In this document: one piece after another, positions 44,306 to 52,195 of the stretch
Numbering within the stretch: position 1 is the stretch's first letter
How the letters are laid out: every line of letters begins with the position of its first letter
Assembly: GCF_900105985.1 (NCBI RefSeq)
Contig: NZ_FNUB01000005.1
Span: forward strand, 620,001-684,000
DNA from: Tenacibaculum sp. MAR_2010_89
Lineage (GTDB): Bacteria; Bacteroidota; Bacteroidia; Flavobacteriales; Flavobacteriaceae
Direction of reading: 5' to 3'
DNA: 64,000 bases
Notes under the pieces: generated by a model
Told to the model about the DNA's origin: nothing
The model's database searches: none
The model's input: only the letters and a program-made list of their open reading frames with translations
Position numbers and translations under genes: made by a program

Positions 44306-45733
44306 ATGCCACATAACAAAAAAACCAAAATTGTAGCAACCTTAGGACCAGCAACAAATACTAAAGAAATTTTAGCAGAAATGGCTGAAAAGGGTGTGAA
44401 TGTATTTAGAGTAAATTTTTCACATGCAGATTATGATACAGTAAAAGAGCGCATTAGACAAATTAGAGAAATTAACGAAGAAAGAGGGTATAATGTAGCC
44501 ATATTAGCTGATTTACAAGGCCCAAAACTTCGTGTTGGTATAATGGAGGAAGGAGTAGAGGTAAAGGCAGGAGATACTTTTACGTTTACAACTGAAGAAT
44601 GTATAGGTACACAAGAAAAGGCTTATATGACATATCAACGTTTTCCTAAAGATGTTAAAGAAGGTGAACAAATTTTAGTGGATGATGGAAAATTGTTGTT
44701 CGAAGTAGTTTCAACAGATAAAAACAAAAGTGTAGAAACTAAAGTAATTGTTGGTGGACCTTTGAAATCTAAAAAAGGAGTTAATTTACCAAATACAAAA
44801 ATATCTTTACCAGCTCTTACTGAAAAAGATAAAAAAGATGTTGTTTTTGCTTTAGATCAAGAAGTTGACTGGGTAGCACTTTCTTTTGTTAGAACACCTG
44901 AAGATTTAAGAATTTTACGCGATTTAATAAAGCAAAAATCTCGTTATAGAGTTCCTGTAATAGCTAAAATAGAAAAACCAGAAGCTGTTGAAAATATCGA
45001 TGCTTTGATACCTTACTGTGACGGACTTATGGTTGCGCGTGGTGATTTAGGGGTTGAAGTTCCAATGCAAGATGTACCATTGATTCAAAAAAGCTTGGTA
45101 AGAAGAGCTAAGCAAGCAAGAATACCAGTTATTATTGCTACTCAGATGATGGAAACTATGATAGATAACTCTGTTCCTACAAGAGCAGAGGTTAATGATG
45201 TTGCAAATTCTATTATGGACGGTGCGGATGCAGTAATGCTTTCAGGAGAAACTTCTGTAGGAAAACACCCTATAAGAGTTATTCAAAAAATGAGTGAAAT
45301 TATAAAAAGTGTTGAATTTTCTGATCTTATTGAAGTTCCACAAGCTCCACCACATATTAGAACAAATCGTTTTATTACAAAATCGGTATGTCATCATGCG
45401 GCTTTAATGGCTGATGATATAAAAGCTTCAGCAATAACTACATTAACAAATAGCGGGTATACTGCTTTTCAAATTTCTGCATGGAGACCAAAATCTCATG
45501 TGTTAGCGTTTTCATCTGAAAAAAGAATTTTAGGAAAGTTGAATCTTTTATGGGGTGTTAGGGCTTATCATTACGATAGAAATTTAAGTACTGATGATAC
45601 CGTAGAAGATATTAATGAAATAGCTAAAGAGAAAGGATTTGTTAAAGCAGGTGACTTTATGATTAATTTATCATCTATGCCTGTAAAAGCAAAAGGAATG
45701 GTAAACACATTACGTGTTTCGCAAATTGATTAA
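44306..45733 (+). CDS. pyk: Pyruvate kinase
   Basis: 475 residues. Final ATP-yielding step of glycolysis. N-terminal KTKIVATLGPAT, substrate/metal site MVARGDLGVEVP (about 235), ATQMMETMIDNSVPTRAEV signature, GADAVMLSGETSVGKHP. Full A, B and C domains. Last gene of the acpP-to-pyk region; ends at a long perfect palindrome. Confidence 0.97.
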   Translation: MPHNKKTKIVATLGPATNTKEILAEMAEKGVNVFRVNFSHADYDTVKERIRQIREINEERGYNVAILADLQGPKLRVGIMEEGVEVKAGDTFTFTTEECIGTQEKAYMTYQRFPKDVKEGEQILVDDGKLLFEVVSTDKNKSVETKVIVGGPLKSKKGVNLPNTKISLPALTEKDKKDVVFALDQEVDWVALSFVRTPEDLRILRDLIKQKSRYRVPVIAKIEKPEAVENIDALIPYCDGLMVARGDLGVEVPMQDVPLIQKSLVRRAKQARIPVIIATQMMETMIDNSVPTRAEVNDVANSIMDGADAVMLSGETSVGKHPIRVIQKMSEIIKSVEFSDLIEVPQAPPHIRTNRFITKSVCHHAALMADDIKASAITTLTNSGYTAFQISAWRPKSHVLAFSSEKRILGKLNLLWGVRAYHYDRNLSTDDTVEDINEIAKEKGFVKAGDFMINLSSMPVKAKGMVNTLRVSQID

Positions 45734-45757
45734 TAGAATATAGAATTTCATAGTACA

Positions 45758-45809
45758 AATACATAAAATGGCTTGATAAATTTAAATTTATCAAGCCATT
45801 TTATGTATT
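45758..45809. terminator. 52-nt perfect palindrome between pyk and the M28 peptidase gene
   Basis: 26-bp arms with no spacer (centre at 45783/45784, TTT|AAA), including GGCTTGATAAATTT and its complement. It covers the first two bases of the minus-strand stop codon at 45808-45810. Most likely a bidirectional terminator for the convergent genes, although no U-tract follows directly on either side. Confidence 0.6.
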
Positions 45810-48105
45810 ACAACTTTATTTTTTTAGAAGTAATAATAGCATCATTTGTAACAAAGGGCATTGGCATCATAGTTTCATTCCTGGGCTTTAAATTAAACTT
45901 AGGGTTTGATAGCAAATCATAGGAAACTTCGTTTAAAATAATAGCAGGTTTTGAATCTTTTTCTAATGTTAAAGAGATTGATAATTCTTTATCTGAATTT
46001 GCCATTTGATATATTAAAAGTGTTCCTTTATTAGCCTTAAAAGACTTTCCTTGATTATATAAAACACCGTTTATGCAAAAGCTATAAATAGAAATAGGAG
46101 CTGTATTGTACAATTCATATTTATTAATTTTTCTTGAAGGAAATATGGTAAAACTTATTTCTCTTTTTTCATTTATAATAGTATCAATATCTATTTCAAT
46201 TTTTGATATAGGGATATTCTTATTCTCAGTTTTCTTATAGTGTGTATAACGTGTGTTATATTTACTTTTTCCTTCAGATTCAGGAATGTTTCCTTCAGTA
46301 TAGTCTAAATTGAAAATTTGGGATACATAACTATCAAACACAGTGTTATATGTAGCCCAATACGAAGTATTATTGTCTGAATTTTGAATAAAAACTAAAC
46401 TATTAGGTTTCTTTTTATCAATTGAAAATCCATTATTAACTGTAGCAATAAAAAAAAGAATAATAGCAGTAAGACCACTTAAAAATTGGAGTATACTTTT
46501 TTTCTTTGTTTGAATAAATATTGGAAGTAAGAAACCAAATACTAATGTTATTAATATTGAAGCAATAAATAGCATTTTTAAGCCTAAACCAACAGGGAAT
46601 AATTGAACCATTGGTATAATTATATATATTGTAGGTATGGATATAATTGCAAAAAGAATTGTTTTAGATTCTTTACGAACATTCATAAAAACCAAAATAC
46701 TTAGTATTAAAATAGAAGCATATACAGGAATAATTAAAAAGGCAGCACCTTGTAAGTTTTGAAATATGAAAATATTTATAATTAAGCCTACTACTATTGG
46801 AGCAATTAATAAATCTATAGCCTTTTCATTTTTAAAATAACTATATATTTTGAAAAGTATCCATAAAGTTAAAAAACTAAATGCTCCTATGTATTGATAT
46901 CCATTATAGGTAAACCCATGTAGCATATCATTATATTGAGGGTTTATAAACACTAATAATTTCCATAATAAGACACTAGCTACACTAGAAATAATTAAAG
47001 CTAATAAAAAGGGTATAAAGCCTTTCAAAGTGCCCTTATACGTTATTTTTTTACGATTAACTCCAATAATAAATACACCAACGAAAAGTAAGCAAGCAAA
47101 AATAAGCATTGGAAGAATCCATGAAAAAGGATATGATAACATTTTGATTAAAGGAAAATTGACAAAAACAAAATCTTCATTACTATCTAAAAGTGTTAAA
47201 TCAATATTTGAAAAATGATTAAGTGAACTTGTAAAATAATCTGCTTGATGTAAAAGACTTTCTTTGTTTAATCGTTCGTAAGAATCTTGCTCAGTATGAT
47301 AATCAAAATGATCATCAATAAAAGCAAAGTTAAAACCATTGATATTTCCATTTTCTCTAAAAACAGTTAGATCAGTATCATTAGGTAATTTTTTATAAAC
47401 ACTATACATTAATGAGTTTGCAGCTGGGTAATTGGGATTTGATTTTATGAATTCAGATAAAAGGTTCTTGTTTTTACCATTTGTTTCCATTAACATATAG
47501 CTAGAACCTCCACTACCTCTAGCTTCGAAATTCAATACTAATCCAATATCTTTGGACCAAGGATGATTTTCAACAAATGCTTGTGCTCCTAATAAACCTA
47601 GCTCTTCAGCATCAGAAAATAAAATAATAATATCATTCTTTACTTTCACTTTTTTTGCTAAAAAAGCTCTAACTCCTTCTAATATTGTTACTACACCAGA
47701 TCCAGCATCGCTTGCTCCAATTGATGAGTGAGGATTAGAATCATAGTGAGTTAATAATAATAAAGCTTTACCATTTTCTGAACCTTTAATCCTGGTTATT
47801 ATATTTTCAGTAGTGGTACTAGCTTTCCACTTTTTATTTATAGCAGTTTGACTTTGAATTTCTGAACTTAAGCCAAGTTTTTTTAATTCATTTATAATAT
47901 AATTCTGAACCTCTTTATGTTCATTACTTCCTGTATAATGTGGCCTCTTAGAAATGTTTTTTAAATGATATAATGCATTATCTAACGAAAACTTAGTTTT
48001 ATCTGTGGTTACTTTTGATGACACTGTTGGAATACTATCATTAAAAGCCCAAAAAATAGTGAATGCTATTATTAAAATAGCCCAAAATTTATTTGTTGAT
48101 CTCAT
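45808..48105 (-). CDS. Membrane-bound M28 family metallopeptidase
   Basis: 765 residues. One N-terminal membrane helix, a lumen-facing M28 aminopeptidase domain (about 45-300), then about eight helices (320-560) and a C-terminal beta domain. Zinc ligands: LLLTHYDSNPHSS, GASDAGSGV, SDAEELGLLGAQAF (catalytic Glu), ARGSGG and the late DYHTEQDSYE. The layout is like eukaryotic vacuolar/ER Fxna-type peptidases. It cleaves N-terminal residues from peptides outside the cytoplasm. Monocistronic, divergent from the CBS gene. Confidence 0.85.
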   Translation of the reverse strand: MRSTNKFWAILIIAFTIFWAFNDSIPTVSSKVTTDKTKFSLDNALYHLKNISKRPHYTGSNEHKEVQNYIINELKKLGLSSEIQSQTAINKKWKASTTTENIITRIKGSENGKALLLLTHYDSNPHSSIGASDAGSGVVTILEGVRAFLAKKVKVKNDIIILFSDAEELGLLGAQAFVENHPWSKDIGLVLNFEARGSGGSSYMLMETNGKNKNLLSEFIKSNPNYPAANSLMYSVYKKLPNDTDLTVFRENGNINGFNFAFIDDHFDYHTEQDSYERLNKESLLHQADYFTSSLNHFSNIDLTLLDSNEDFVFVNFPLIKMLSYPFSWILPMLIFACLLFVGVFIIGVNRKKITYKGTLKGFIPFLLALIISSVASVLLWKLLVFINPQYNDMLHGFTYNGYQYIGAFSFLTLWILFKIYSYFKNEKAIDLLIAPIVVGLIINIFIFQNLQGAAFLIIPVYASILILSILVFMNVRKESKTILFAIISIPTIYIIIPMVQLFPVGLGLKMLFIASILITLVFGFLLPIFIQTKKKSILQFLSGLTAIILFFIATVNNGFSIDKKKPNSLVFIQNSDNNTSYWATYNTVFDSYVSQIFNLDYTEGNIPESEGKSKYNTRYTHYKKTENKNIPISKIEIDIDTIINEKREISFTIFPSRKINKYELYNTAPISIYSFCINGVLYNQGKSFKANKGTLLIYQMANSDKELSISLTLEKDSKPAIILNEVSYDLLSNPKFNLKPRNETMMPMPFVTNDAIITSKKIKL

Positions 48106-48205
48106 AGAGGATTTTTATGTTATAAATTTAGTTAAATAATACCTTTTCTAGAAATAAACGTAAGTTATTAAAAATCAGTATATTTAGTAAATTTAAATAA
48201 CTATT

Positions 48206-48673
48206 ATGGGGATAATTAACTTTCAAGGGAAACGAACTAACGCTGAAAAAAAAGAAACTGAACCAATTTTGGTTTCAGATTACATGACAACTACAATTAT
48301 TTCATTTAAAGAATCTGAGCCAATTGAAAACGTAATACAAACCTTAATTGAGAATAAAATATCTGGTGGTCCTGTTGTAAATGAAAATAATGAACTAATA
48401 GGAATTATTTCGGAGGGAGATTGTATGAAACAAATATCTGAAAGTAGGTATTATAATTTACCAATGGATAAAAATAATACTGTAGGTAAGGCAATGATTA
48501 AAGAAGTAGAAACAATTGATGGTAATATGAATGTTTTTGATGCAGTTAATAAATTTTTAGAGTCTAAACGTAGAAGGTTCCCTATTGTTGAAAATGAAAA
48601 ATTGGTAGGACAAATAAGTCAGAAAGATATATTAAAAGCGGCGATGAAACTTAAAGGAAATACCTGGAAGTAA
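48206..48673 (+). CDS. Tandem CBS domain protein
   Basis: 155 residues with two CBS modules (about 22-85 and 92-150): VSDYMTTTIISFKESEPIE, GGPVVNENNELIGIISEGD and AMIKEVETIDGNM, RRRFPIVENEKLVGQISQKD. Such pairs bind AMP, ATP or similar and act as sensors. No partner domain is fused. Convergent with the GIDE-like gene, zero spacing. Confidence 0.85.
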   Translation: MGIINFQGKRTNAEKKETEPILVSDYMTTTIISFKESEPIENVIQTLIENKISGGPVVNENNELIGIISEGDCMKQISESRYYNLPMDKNNTVGKAMIKEVETIDGNMNVFDAVNKFLESKRRRFPIVENEKLVGQISQKDILKAAMKLKGNTWK

Positions 48674-49369
48674 CTAGGATGTTTTTGAAACTTTTTCTTT
48701 TGGTAAATCAGTAATAATTAATTTTTGTTTCTGATTACTGATAAGTGCTGCAATTTTTGAATAAGAATAACCAGGTATTGGTTTATCTAAATTTTTCCAT
48801 TCAGCTATTCCAGCTACAGTTATTTCTTCGCCTAATTCAATGATAGCCTCTGTGTAACGTAATGTTTTATTAAAACCAAAGAGTCCAGTACTTTCAATAT
48901 CATATTGTTTTAATATAGATTCAAACTTAGGAGAAGCGTCATTAAAGGTTCCAGAAGTTACTTTTTTGTCAACAACTAAATAGCTTTTATAGTTTTTTGG
49001 ATTTTGTGTAGGGTTAATCATAATTAAATCGCTATCTTTTTCTATAAAAAATGATTGAATTTTTTCTTCATAAACTAAAGTTTCCCAACTAGAACCTTCA
49101 TCATCTCCTTTGTCTTGCTCAATTTTTATAGTATAAAAAACACAATTTCTTTTGCTATATGGGGCAATAAGTGGTTCTTCTATAGCTTGGGCTTTACCAG
49201 TTGTTTTAGTTAATCGATTGGTCTGTATATTGCCAATTCTTGTAAAGGGTATTTTTTTTAGTGTTCTTATTATTATTTGTTTTTTACTGTAATAAATAAA
49301 CAAGAAAACTATTATGGCAAATGAAAGAATTATTAAGATAATCATAGGTGAGCTTCCTAATAAAGGCAT
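48674..49369 (-). CDS. GIDE domain-like membrane protein
   Basis: 231 residues. One N-terminal membrane helix (about 8-25), then a domain resembling the GIDE/BAM region of MUL1-type proteins (GKAQAIEEPLIAPYSKRNCVFYTIKIE, KVTSGTF, RYTEAIIELGEEITVAGIAEW). No RING finger follows. Bacterial members are uncharacterised. The stop abuts the CBS gene stop. Confidence 0.65.
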   Translation of the reverse strand: MPLLGSSPMIILIILSFAIIVFLFIYYSKKQIIIRTLKKIPFTRIGNIQTNRLTKTTGKAQAIEEPLIAPYSKRNCVFYTIKIEQDKGDDEGSSWETLVYEEKIQSFFIEKDSDLIMINPTQNPKNYKSYLVVDKKVTSGTFNDASPKFESILKQYDIESTGLFGFNKTLRYTEAIIELGEEITVAGIAEWKNLDKPIPGYSYSKIAALISNQKQKLIITDLPKEKVSKTS

Positions 49370-49425
49370 AAAGAATAATTTAAATTTATTAATAATAAGT
49401 TGAATTTGTAAAATACGGTTTTCAG

Positions 49426-49776
49426 TTATTCTTGTTTAACTAACAAAAACCATTCGTTTTCTAACTCTAAATAACCTTGATCATATACATAAAAATAAAT
49501 ACTTCCTTTTTTTGTAGTATATATAGAGGTGATAAATTTGAATTCAAAACCTTTATCAAATAATTTTCGTCTAGTTGTTTTTGTTTTTCCTGAAGTATTA
49601 AGTTCAGAAAGAATTTTATAGTTTTTTCGTAACCGGTTGTTGGTATTTCGAATTAGATTTTTACTTTCTTTATTTACTTTGTTGTTATATGCATTTCTAC
49701 AATAATCAGAACAAAACTTTTTATCAATTCGTCCAATTACTTTTTCATTACACTCTAAACATTTTTTTGAACTCAT
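49426..49776 (-). CDS. Small zinc-ribbon protein
   Basis: 116 residues from the ATG at 49776. N-terminal zinc-ribbon: CLECNEKV followed by FCSDYCRNAY (two CxxC-type pairs, residues 5-28) as in proteins recognised in Bacteroidetes as DUF2116-like or FYDLN-type zinc ribbons. The middle is basic and helical (RNTNNRLRKNYKILSEL), the C-terminus beta (GSIYFYVYDQGYLELE). Probably binds nucleic acid or protein; function unknown. A longer upstream start lacks support. Confidence 0.7.
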   Translation of the reverse strand: MSSKKCLECNEKVIGRIDKKFCSDYCRNAYNNKVNKESKNLIRNTNNRLRKNYKILSELNTSGKTKTTRRKLFDKGFEFKFITSIYTTKKGSIYFYVYDQGYLELENEWFLLVKQE

Positions 49777-49868
49777 TTTTAATTGTTTGAAAACAAATAT
49801 ATTAAGGCATCTATATACCTGATGGGACAAGACATCACTTTGTTTAAATTAATAATATAAATATATTG

Positions 49869-50030
49869 AAAACTTAGGAGAGCCAGAAAATCTCCTAAGT
49901 TTATTGACAGTTAGTAATATGGTATTATCTAATGTGATGATAAAGGAACCAACGTGCACGGTATATGTATTTATACTTTTGCTGTCAATACTTTTTGAGA
50001 TAACCTATATATATAGGTTATCTCATTTTT
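49869..50030 (+). ncRNA. Candidate structured small RNA with terminator
   Basis: A 12-bp hairpin (AAACTTAGGAGA, 49870-49902), then a 9-bp pairing TATTGACAG (49902-49910) with CTGTCAATA (49982-49990) that would close a domain holding another hairpin (TTAGTAATA/TATTA..CTAA), then a perfect 30-nt palindromic hairpin (49996-50025) followed by TTTTT. The T-tract on the plus side gives the strand. About 160 nt; no start-to-stop ORF of note inside. No consensus promoter could be found just upstream, which weakens the call. Confidence 0.4.
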
Positions 50031-50040
50031 AATAGAAATT

Positions 50041-50259
50041 TTAAACTTGAATTAACTTGAAGAAGCCTTCGAGTTTTAAATTTCTTGCTTCACAAATCTT
50101 GGTTAGAGTCCTTAAAGGCATTCTATAACCGTTAACTTGTAGTATTTTTCTAACTGTTTTCTCATCAATATTATGGTCTAAAGCAAAGTTTCTATTTGAC
50201 TTACTTGGTTTAACCCATTCTTTAGCGATGTAATTACAAACCTTTTTATCTACGTCCAT
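50041..50259 (-). CDS. Small helix-turn-helix DNA-binding protein
   Basis: 72 residues from the ATG at 50259. XRE-like helix-turn-helix: NRNFALDHNIDEKTVRKIL followed by MPLRTLTKICEARNLKLEGFF. Size and layout fit a phage or plasmid-style repressor with no sensor domain. Upstream there is a direct repeat GGACG-AAA-GGACG (about 50293-50305) in the gap to the next gene that might be its own operator. It is at the left edge of the accessory region. Confidence 0.75.
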   Translation of the reverse strand: MDVDKKVCNYIAKEWVKPSKSNRNFALDHNIDEKTVRKILQVNGYRMPLRTLTKICEARNLKLEGFFKLIQV

Positions 50260-50361
50260 ATAACAAATCAATGTATTGTTATAAAAAATAACGCGGACGA
50301 AAGGACGCAAAAGAAATAATTTTTATACTTTTATCAAATATTAATTTAAAAATATTTGATT

Positions 50362-50688
50362 ATGATGGAAACGATATTACTTTTAGTGGTACTACCTTTA
50401 GTATTATTGGTTATTGGGTATATAATTTGGCAAAGTGCTATGGATAGTTACGGATACAATATATTTAGTATTTGGGTTTTGGTTAGATTATTAATAGCAG
50501 TTGTATGTGGTTTTGTTGATTTATATTTAGGAATAACATTATTTGTGTTATTCTCTATTTGGAGTTTTATTGCCACATGGAGAAACACCTCAATGTTTAT
50601 TGCAATACTTGCAGTAATATTTCAGCCAATAGCTTTACTGTTTGCTTTTTCAGCATTAAACAGACTATCTAAAGCGTTGAATGATTAA
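50362..50688 (+). CDS. Small hydrophobic membrane protein
   Basis: About 108 residues, four predicted helices (5-22, 35-55, 60-75, 78-98), a WxS/WRN motif in SIWSFIATWRNTSMF. ATG at 50362 or 50365; the TTG at 50356 is also in frame. No family recognised. Divergent from the HTH gene over about 100 bp, so HTH control is possible. Confidence 0.55.
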   Translation: MMETILLLVVLPLVLLVIGYIIWQSAMDSYGYNIFSIWVLVRLLIAVVCGFVDLYLGITLFVLFSIWSFIATWRNTSMFIAILAVIFQPIALLFAFSALNRLSKALND

Positions 50689-50732
50689 TTTTTAAGGTCT
50701 TTTCTAGTAATAGAAAACCTTATAAACAAAAA

Positions 50733-50761
50733 AAGAACTATCCTTGTGACGGATAGTTCTT
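50733..50761 (-). terminator. Intrinsic terminator, minus strand
   Basis: 11-bp stem AAGAACTATCC with complement and 7-nt loop; on the minus side seven Ts follow. No minus-strand protein gene ends here, so it implies an unannotated minus transcript starting at or right of 50762. Confidence 0.65.
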
Positions 50762-50832
50762 CTTGTTGTACTGGTTAAATAAGCTGTCTTATAATGAATT
50801 CCAGCACCACTCTTAGATTTTGAAATGCCCAT

Positions 50833-51025
50833 ATATTTGTTGAGTAATAATTAATTATATATGAGTATATACGATAAATCTTATCGAGAATTTTGTAGAA
50901 TTTCCTTTTTAGTCTTTCTATCATTTTTAAAAATTTTAAAAATTTAGTCTGACCATATCTCTACATGAGATATTTATTAAATATCTACTTTCACTACATG
51001 TGAAAATTCTAAGGGTGCGAAGTTA
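50833..51025. other. Gene-free stretch with two hairpins sharing the loop TACAT
   Basis: Part of a 947-bp span without a convincing protein gene (50689-51635). It contains ATATCTC-TACAT-GAGATAT (50955-50973) and TTTCAC-TACAT-GTGAAA (50989-51005), centres 33 bp apart, next to a palindromic A/T tract at 50930-50945. Could be paired operators or RNA hairpins. Confidence 0.35.
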
Positions 51026-51057
51026 AAAAACACCGTTCAATTTTGAACGGTGTTTTT
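51026..51057. terminator. Bidirectional intrinsic terminator
   Basis: 10-bp stem CACCGTTCAA with complement and 2-nt spacer, with A-tract before and T-tract after on both strands. It insulates the structured element on its right from the hairpins on its left. Confidence 0.8.
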
Positions 51058-51153
51058 ACTTGTTAATTTTGTATTAAAATAAATGTTAAAATTTTGTTAA
51101 AATAGATGTTAATTCTTGATGATTTACCGTTTTATGGTCTTTCTTTTGTATGT

Positions 51154-51184
51154 TTGCCGCGTAATTGTAGTACAAATATTTTTG
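51154..51184 (+). promoter_or_regulatory. Plus-strand promoter into the structured element
   Basis: TTG at 51154-51156, 20-bp spacer, TATTTTTG at 51177-51184. No protein gene follows; the first ORF is a 10-codon leader-like ORF (51203-51235). Confidence 0.6.
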
Positions 51185-51301
51185 TATACGCAAAAAGTAA
51201 TTATGAAAACAGCCCATTTTATTGGAGTAAAATAGGCTGAAACCTTTGAGAGTTCTTCGGATAACTCAGGTTTTTTGGTTTTCCAAATAGTACATGACTA
51301 A

Positions 51302-51400
51302 TTAGTCATTAACCCAGAAGCAGAAAGGCTTGCTAAGATGTACTATCTTTCCAGACCTCCAATGTTTGAAAGACCAAAAACATACTTTTCTTTTTGCCAT
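51302..51400 (-). CDS. Possible 32-residue basic aromatic peptide
   Basis: ATG at 51400 to TAA at 51302, on the minus strand within the structured element. The peptide is rich in Lys/Arg and Trp/Phe (KRKVCFWSFKHWRSGK), a composition seen in some type I toxin peptides. A chance ORF is fully possible in AT-rich DNA. Confidence 0.2.
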   Translation of the reverse strand: MAKRKVCFWSFKHWRSGKIVHLSKPFCFWVND

Positions 51401-51536
51401 TGCAATAAAAAATATTTCATTATTATTTATTGGAAGAATTGCGCTACCAATTCGACCTCATACTAAAAATAGTTCTCTCTATCGAAAGAGAACACAGCAA
51501 ATCGAGCAAGAAGATACATCTTGTCGATTAGGGATC

Positions 51537-51566
51537 AAAAAAATACACCTATTACATTAGGTGTAT
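51537..51566 (-). terminator. Minus-strand terminator or 5' attenuator
   Basis: ATACACCTA hairpin followed, on the minus strand, by seven Ts. It lies 70 bp past the stop of the minus-strand gene at 51636 and also about 5 nt after the predicted start of the minus RNA, so it may terminate the former or attenuate the latter. Confidence 0.65.
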
Positions 51567-51577
51567 CCGTGTTTCTG

Positions 51578-51608
51578 CAAATATAATAAATTATTTTAAA
51601 TAAAACAA
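51578..51608 (-). promoter_or_regulatory. Minus-strand promoter into the structured element
   Basis: On the minus strand TTG (51608-51606), 20-bp spacer, TATATTTG (51585-51578). Confidence 0.6.
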
Positions 51609-51635
51609 GTTTTTTGTAAAGTATAGATAATATTC

Positions 51636-52094
51636 TTATCTAATTATCATTGCACTCTCTACTTCATTTGGTAAATACCCTAAGGGTTTGTATTCATTTT
51701 TGAAATCATTATCCTCAACCCATTCAGAAAGCCCCCAAAAACTTAGCTTATTAGATTGATTATATTTAACAATAACAAGTTTACCACTTTTCTTAAGACC
51801 TCTTAAAGTACCTTCTAATTTAATTTCTTTTCCATTAGAACTTAAACCATTAAATTGGTTAAAAGCTTCTTGTATTTGAAAAGACCTTAAACCAGTTTTA
51901 AATACATTTTGAAATAACCATAAAACCTTTTGAGGATTCCTTTCTGATATTGGAAATGTATTTATATCAAAATAATTCTCTTCAATTTTATTTGAAGATT
52001 GATTTTTGTATAATCTCATAAGGGTTGCATCTATATATTCTAGCCTTTTGAGTAATAATTCCTTTTCTTTTAGTAAACTTTCTATAAATTCCAT
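51636..52094 (-). CDS. Coiled-coil/winged-helix-like partner of the transposase
   Basis: 152 residues from the ATG at 52094. N-terminal coiled coil (FIESLLKEKELLLKRLEYID), then a winged-helix-like region (VLWLFQNVFKTGLRSFQIQE, then LEGTLRGLKKSGKLVIVKY with FWGLSEWV). Divergent from the transposase gene with a shared 100-bp control region, so most likely a regulator or accessory of the element. A longer start at 52118 adds only hydrophobic residues. No family recognised with certainty. Confidence 0.6.
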   Translation of the reverse strand: MEFIESLLKEKELLLKRLEYIDATLMRLYKNQSSNKIEENYFDINTFPISERNPQKVLWLFQNVFKTGLRSFQIQEAFNQFNGLSSNGKEIKLEGTLRGLKKSGKLVIVKYNQSNKLSFWGLSEWVEDNDFKNEYKPLGYLPNEVESAMIIR

Positions 52095-52131
52095 GCTATA
52101 AATATAGTATAAAAACACTTATAAACTAATT

Positions 52132-52156
52132 TTTATACGTTAATTAACGTATAAAT
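52132..52156. promoter_or_regulatory. Inverted repeat in the divergent transposase control region
   Basis: 10-bp arms TTTATACGTT and AACGTATAAA with a 5-nt spacer, 15 bp upstream of the transposase -7 box, i.e. across the -33 region. A strong operator candidate; the winged-helix-like protein encoded next to it is a natural binder. Confidence 0.6.
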
Positions 52157-52170
52157 GGATTATTTTTCGT

Positions 52171-52178
52171 ATATTTGT
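52171..52178 (+). promoter_or_regulatory. -7 box of the transposase gene
   Basis: TATATTTG 18 bp before the ATG at 52196. Confidence 0.55.
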
Positions 52179-52195
52179 AGTGTAAAAGAAAGACA

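Larger units (their letters stand above)
51191..51571. ncRNA. Large structured non-coding element with inward-facing promoters
   Basis: About 380 nt with at least seven stems: CAGCC/ATTTTA hairpin (51210-51239); GAGTT hairpin (51242-51271); a long-range 12-bp helix between about 51270-51282 and 51369-51381; inside it a 9-bp ATAGTACAT helix (51287-51295 with 51338-51346) enclosing GACTAATTAGTC and an AAGC/GCTT hairpin; GAATTG (51436-51453); GTTCTCT (51472-51493); AATCGA..CAAGA (51500-51529); ATACACCTA (51543-51566). It lacks the conserved cores of RNase P RNA, tmRNA and SRP RNA that I know. Strand cannot be settled because both ends have consensus promoters. Confidence 0.55.

Noticed and set aside
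50704..50832. 42-residue minus-strand ORF rich in Ser, Thr and Arg
   Set aside because: Reads through a strong terminator hairpin and its U-tract; no homology I know. Left as possible noise.
51420..51460. tRNA D-arm-like sequence on the minus strand (AATTGGTAGCGC)
   Set aside because: No matching acceptor, anticodon or T-arm; the D-stem does not pair.
51330..51560. 76-residue plus-strand ORF in the structured element
   Set aside because: Runs straight through several strong hairpins and shows no domain; the RNA reading is better supported.
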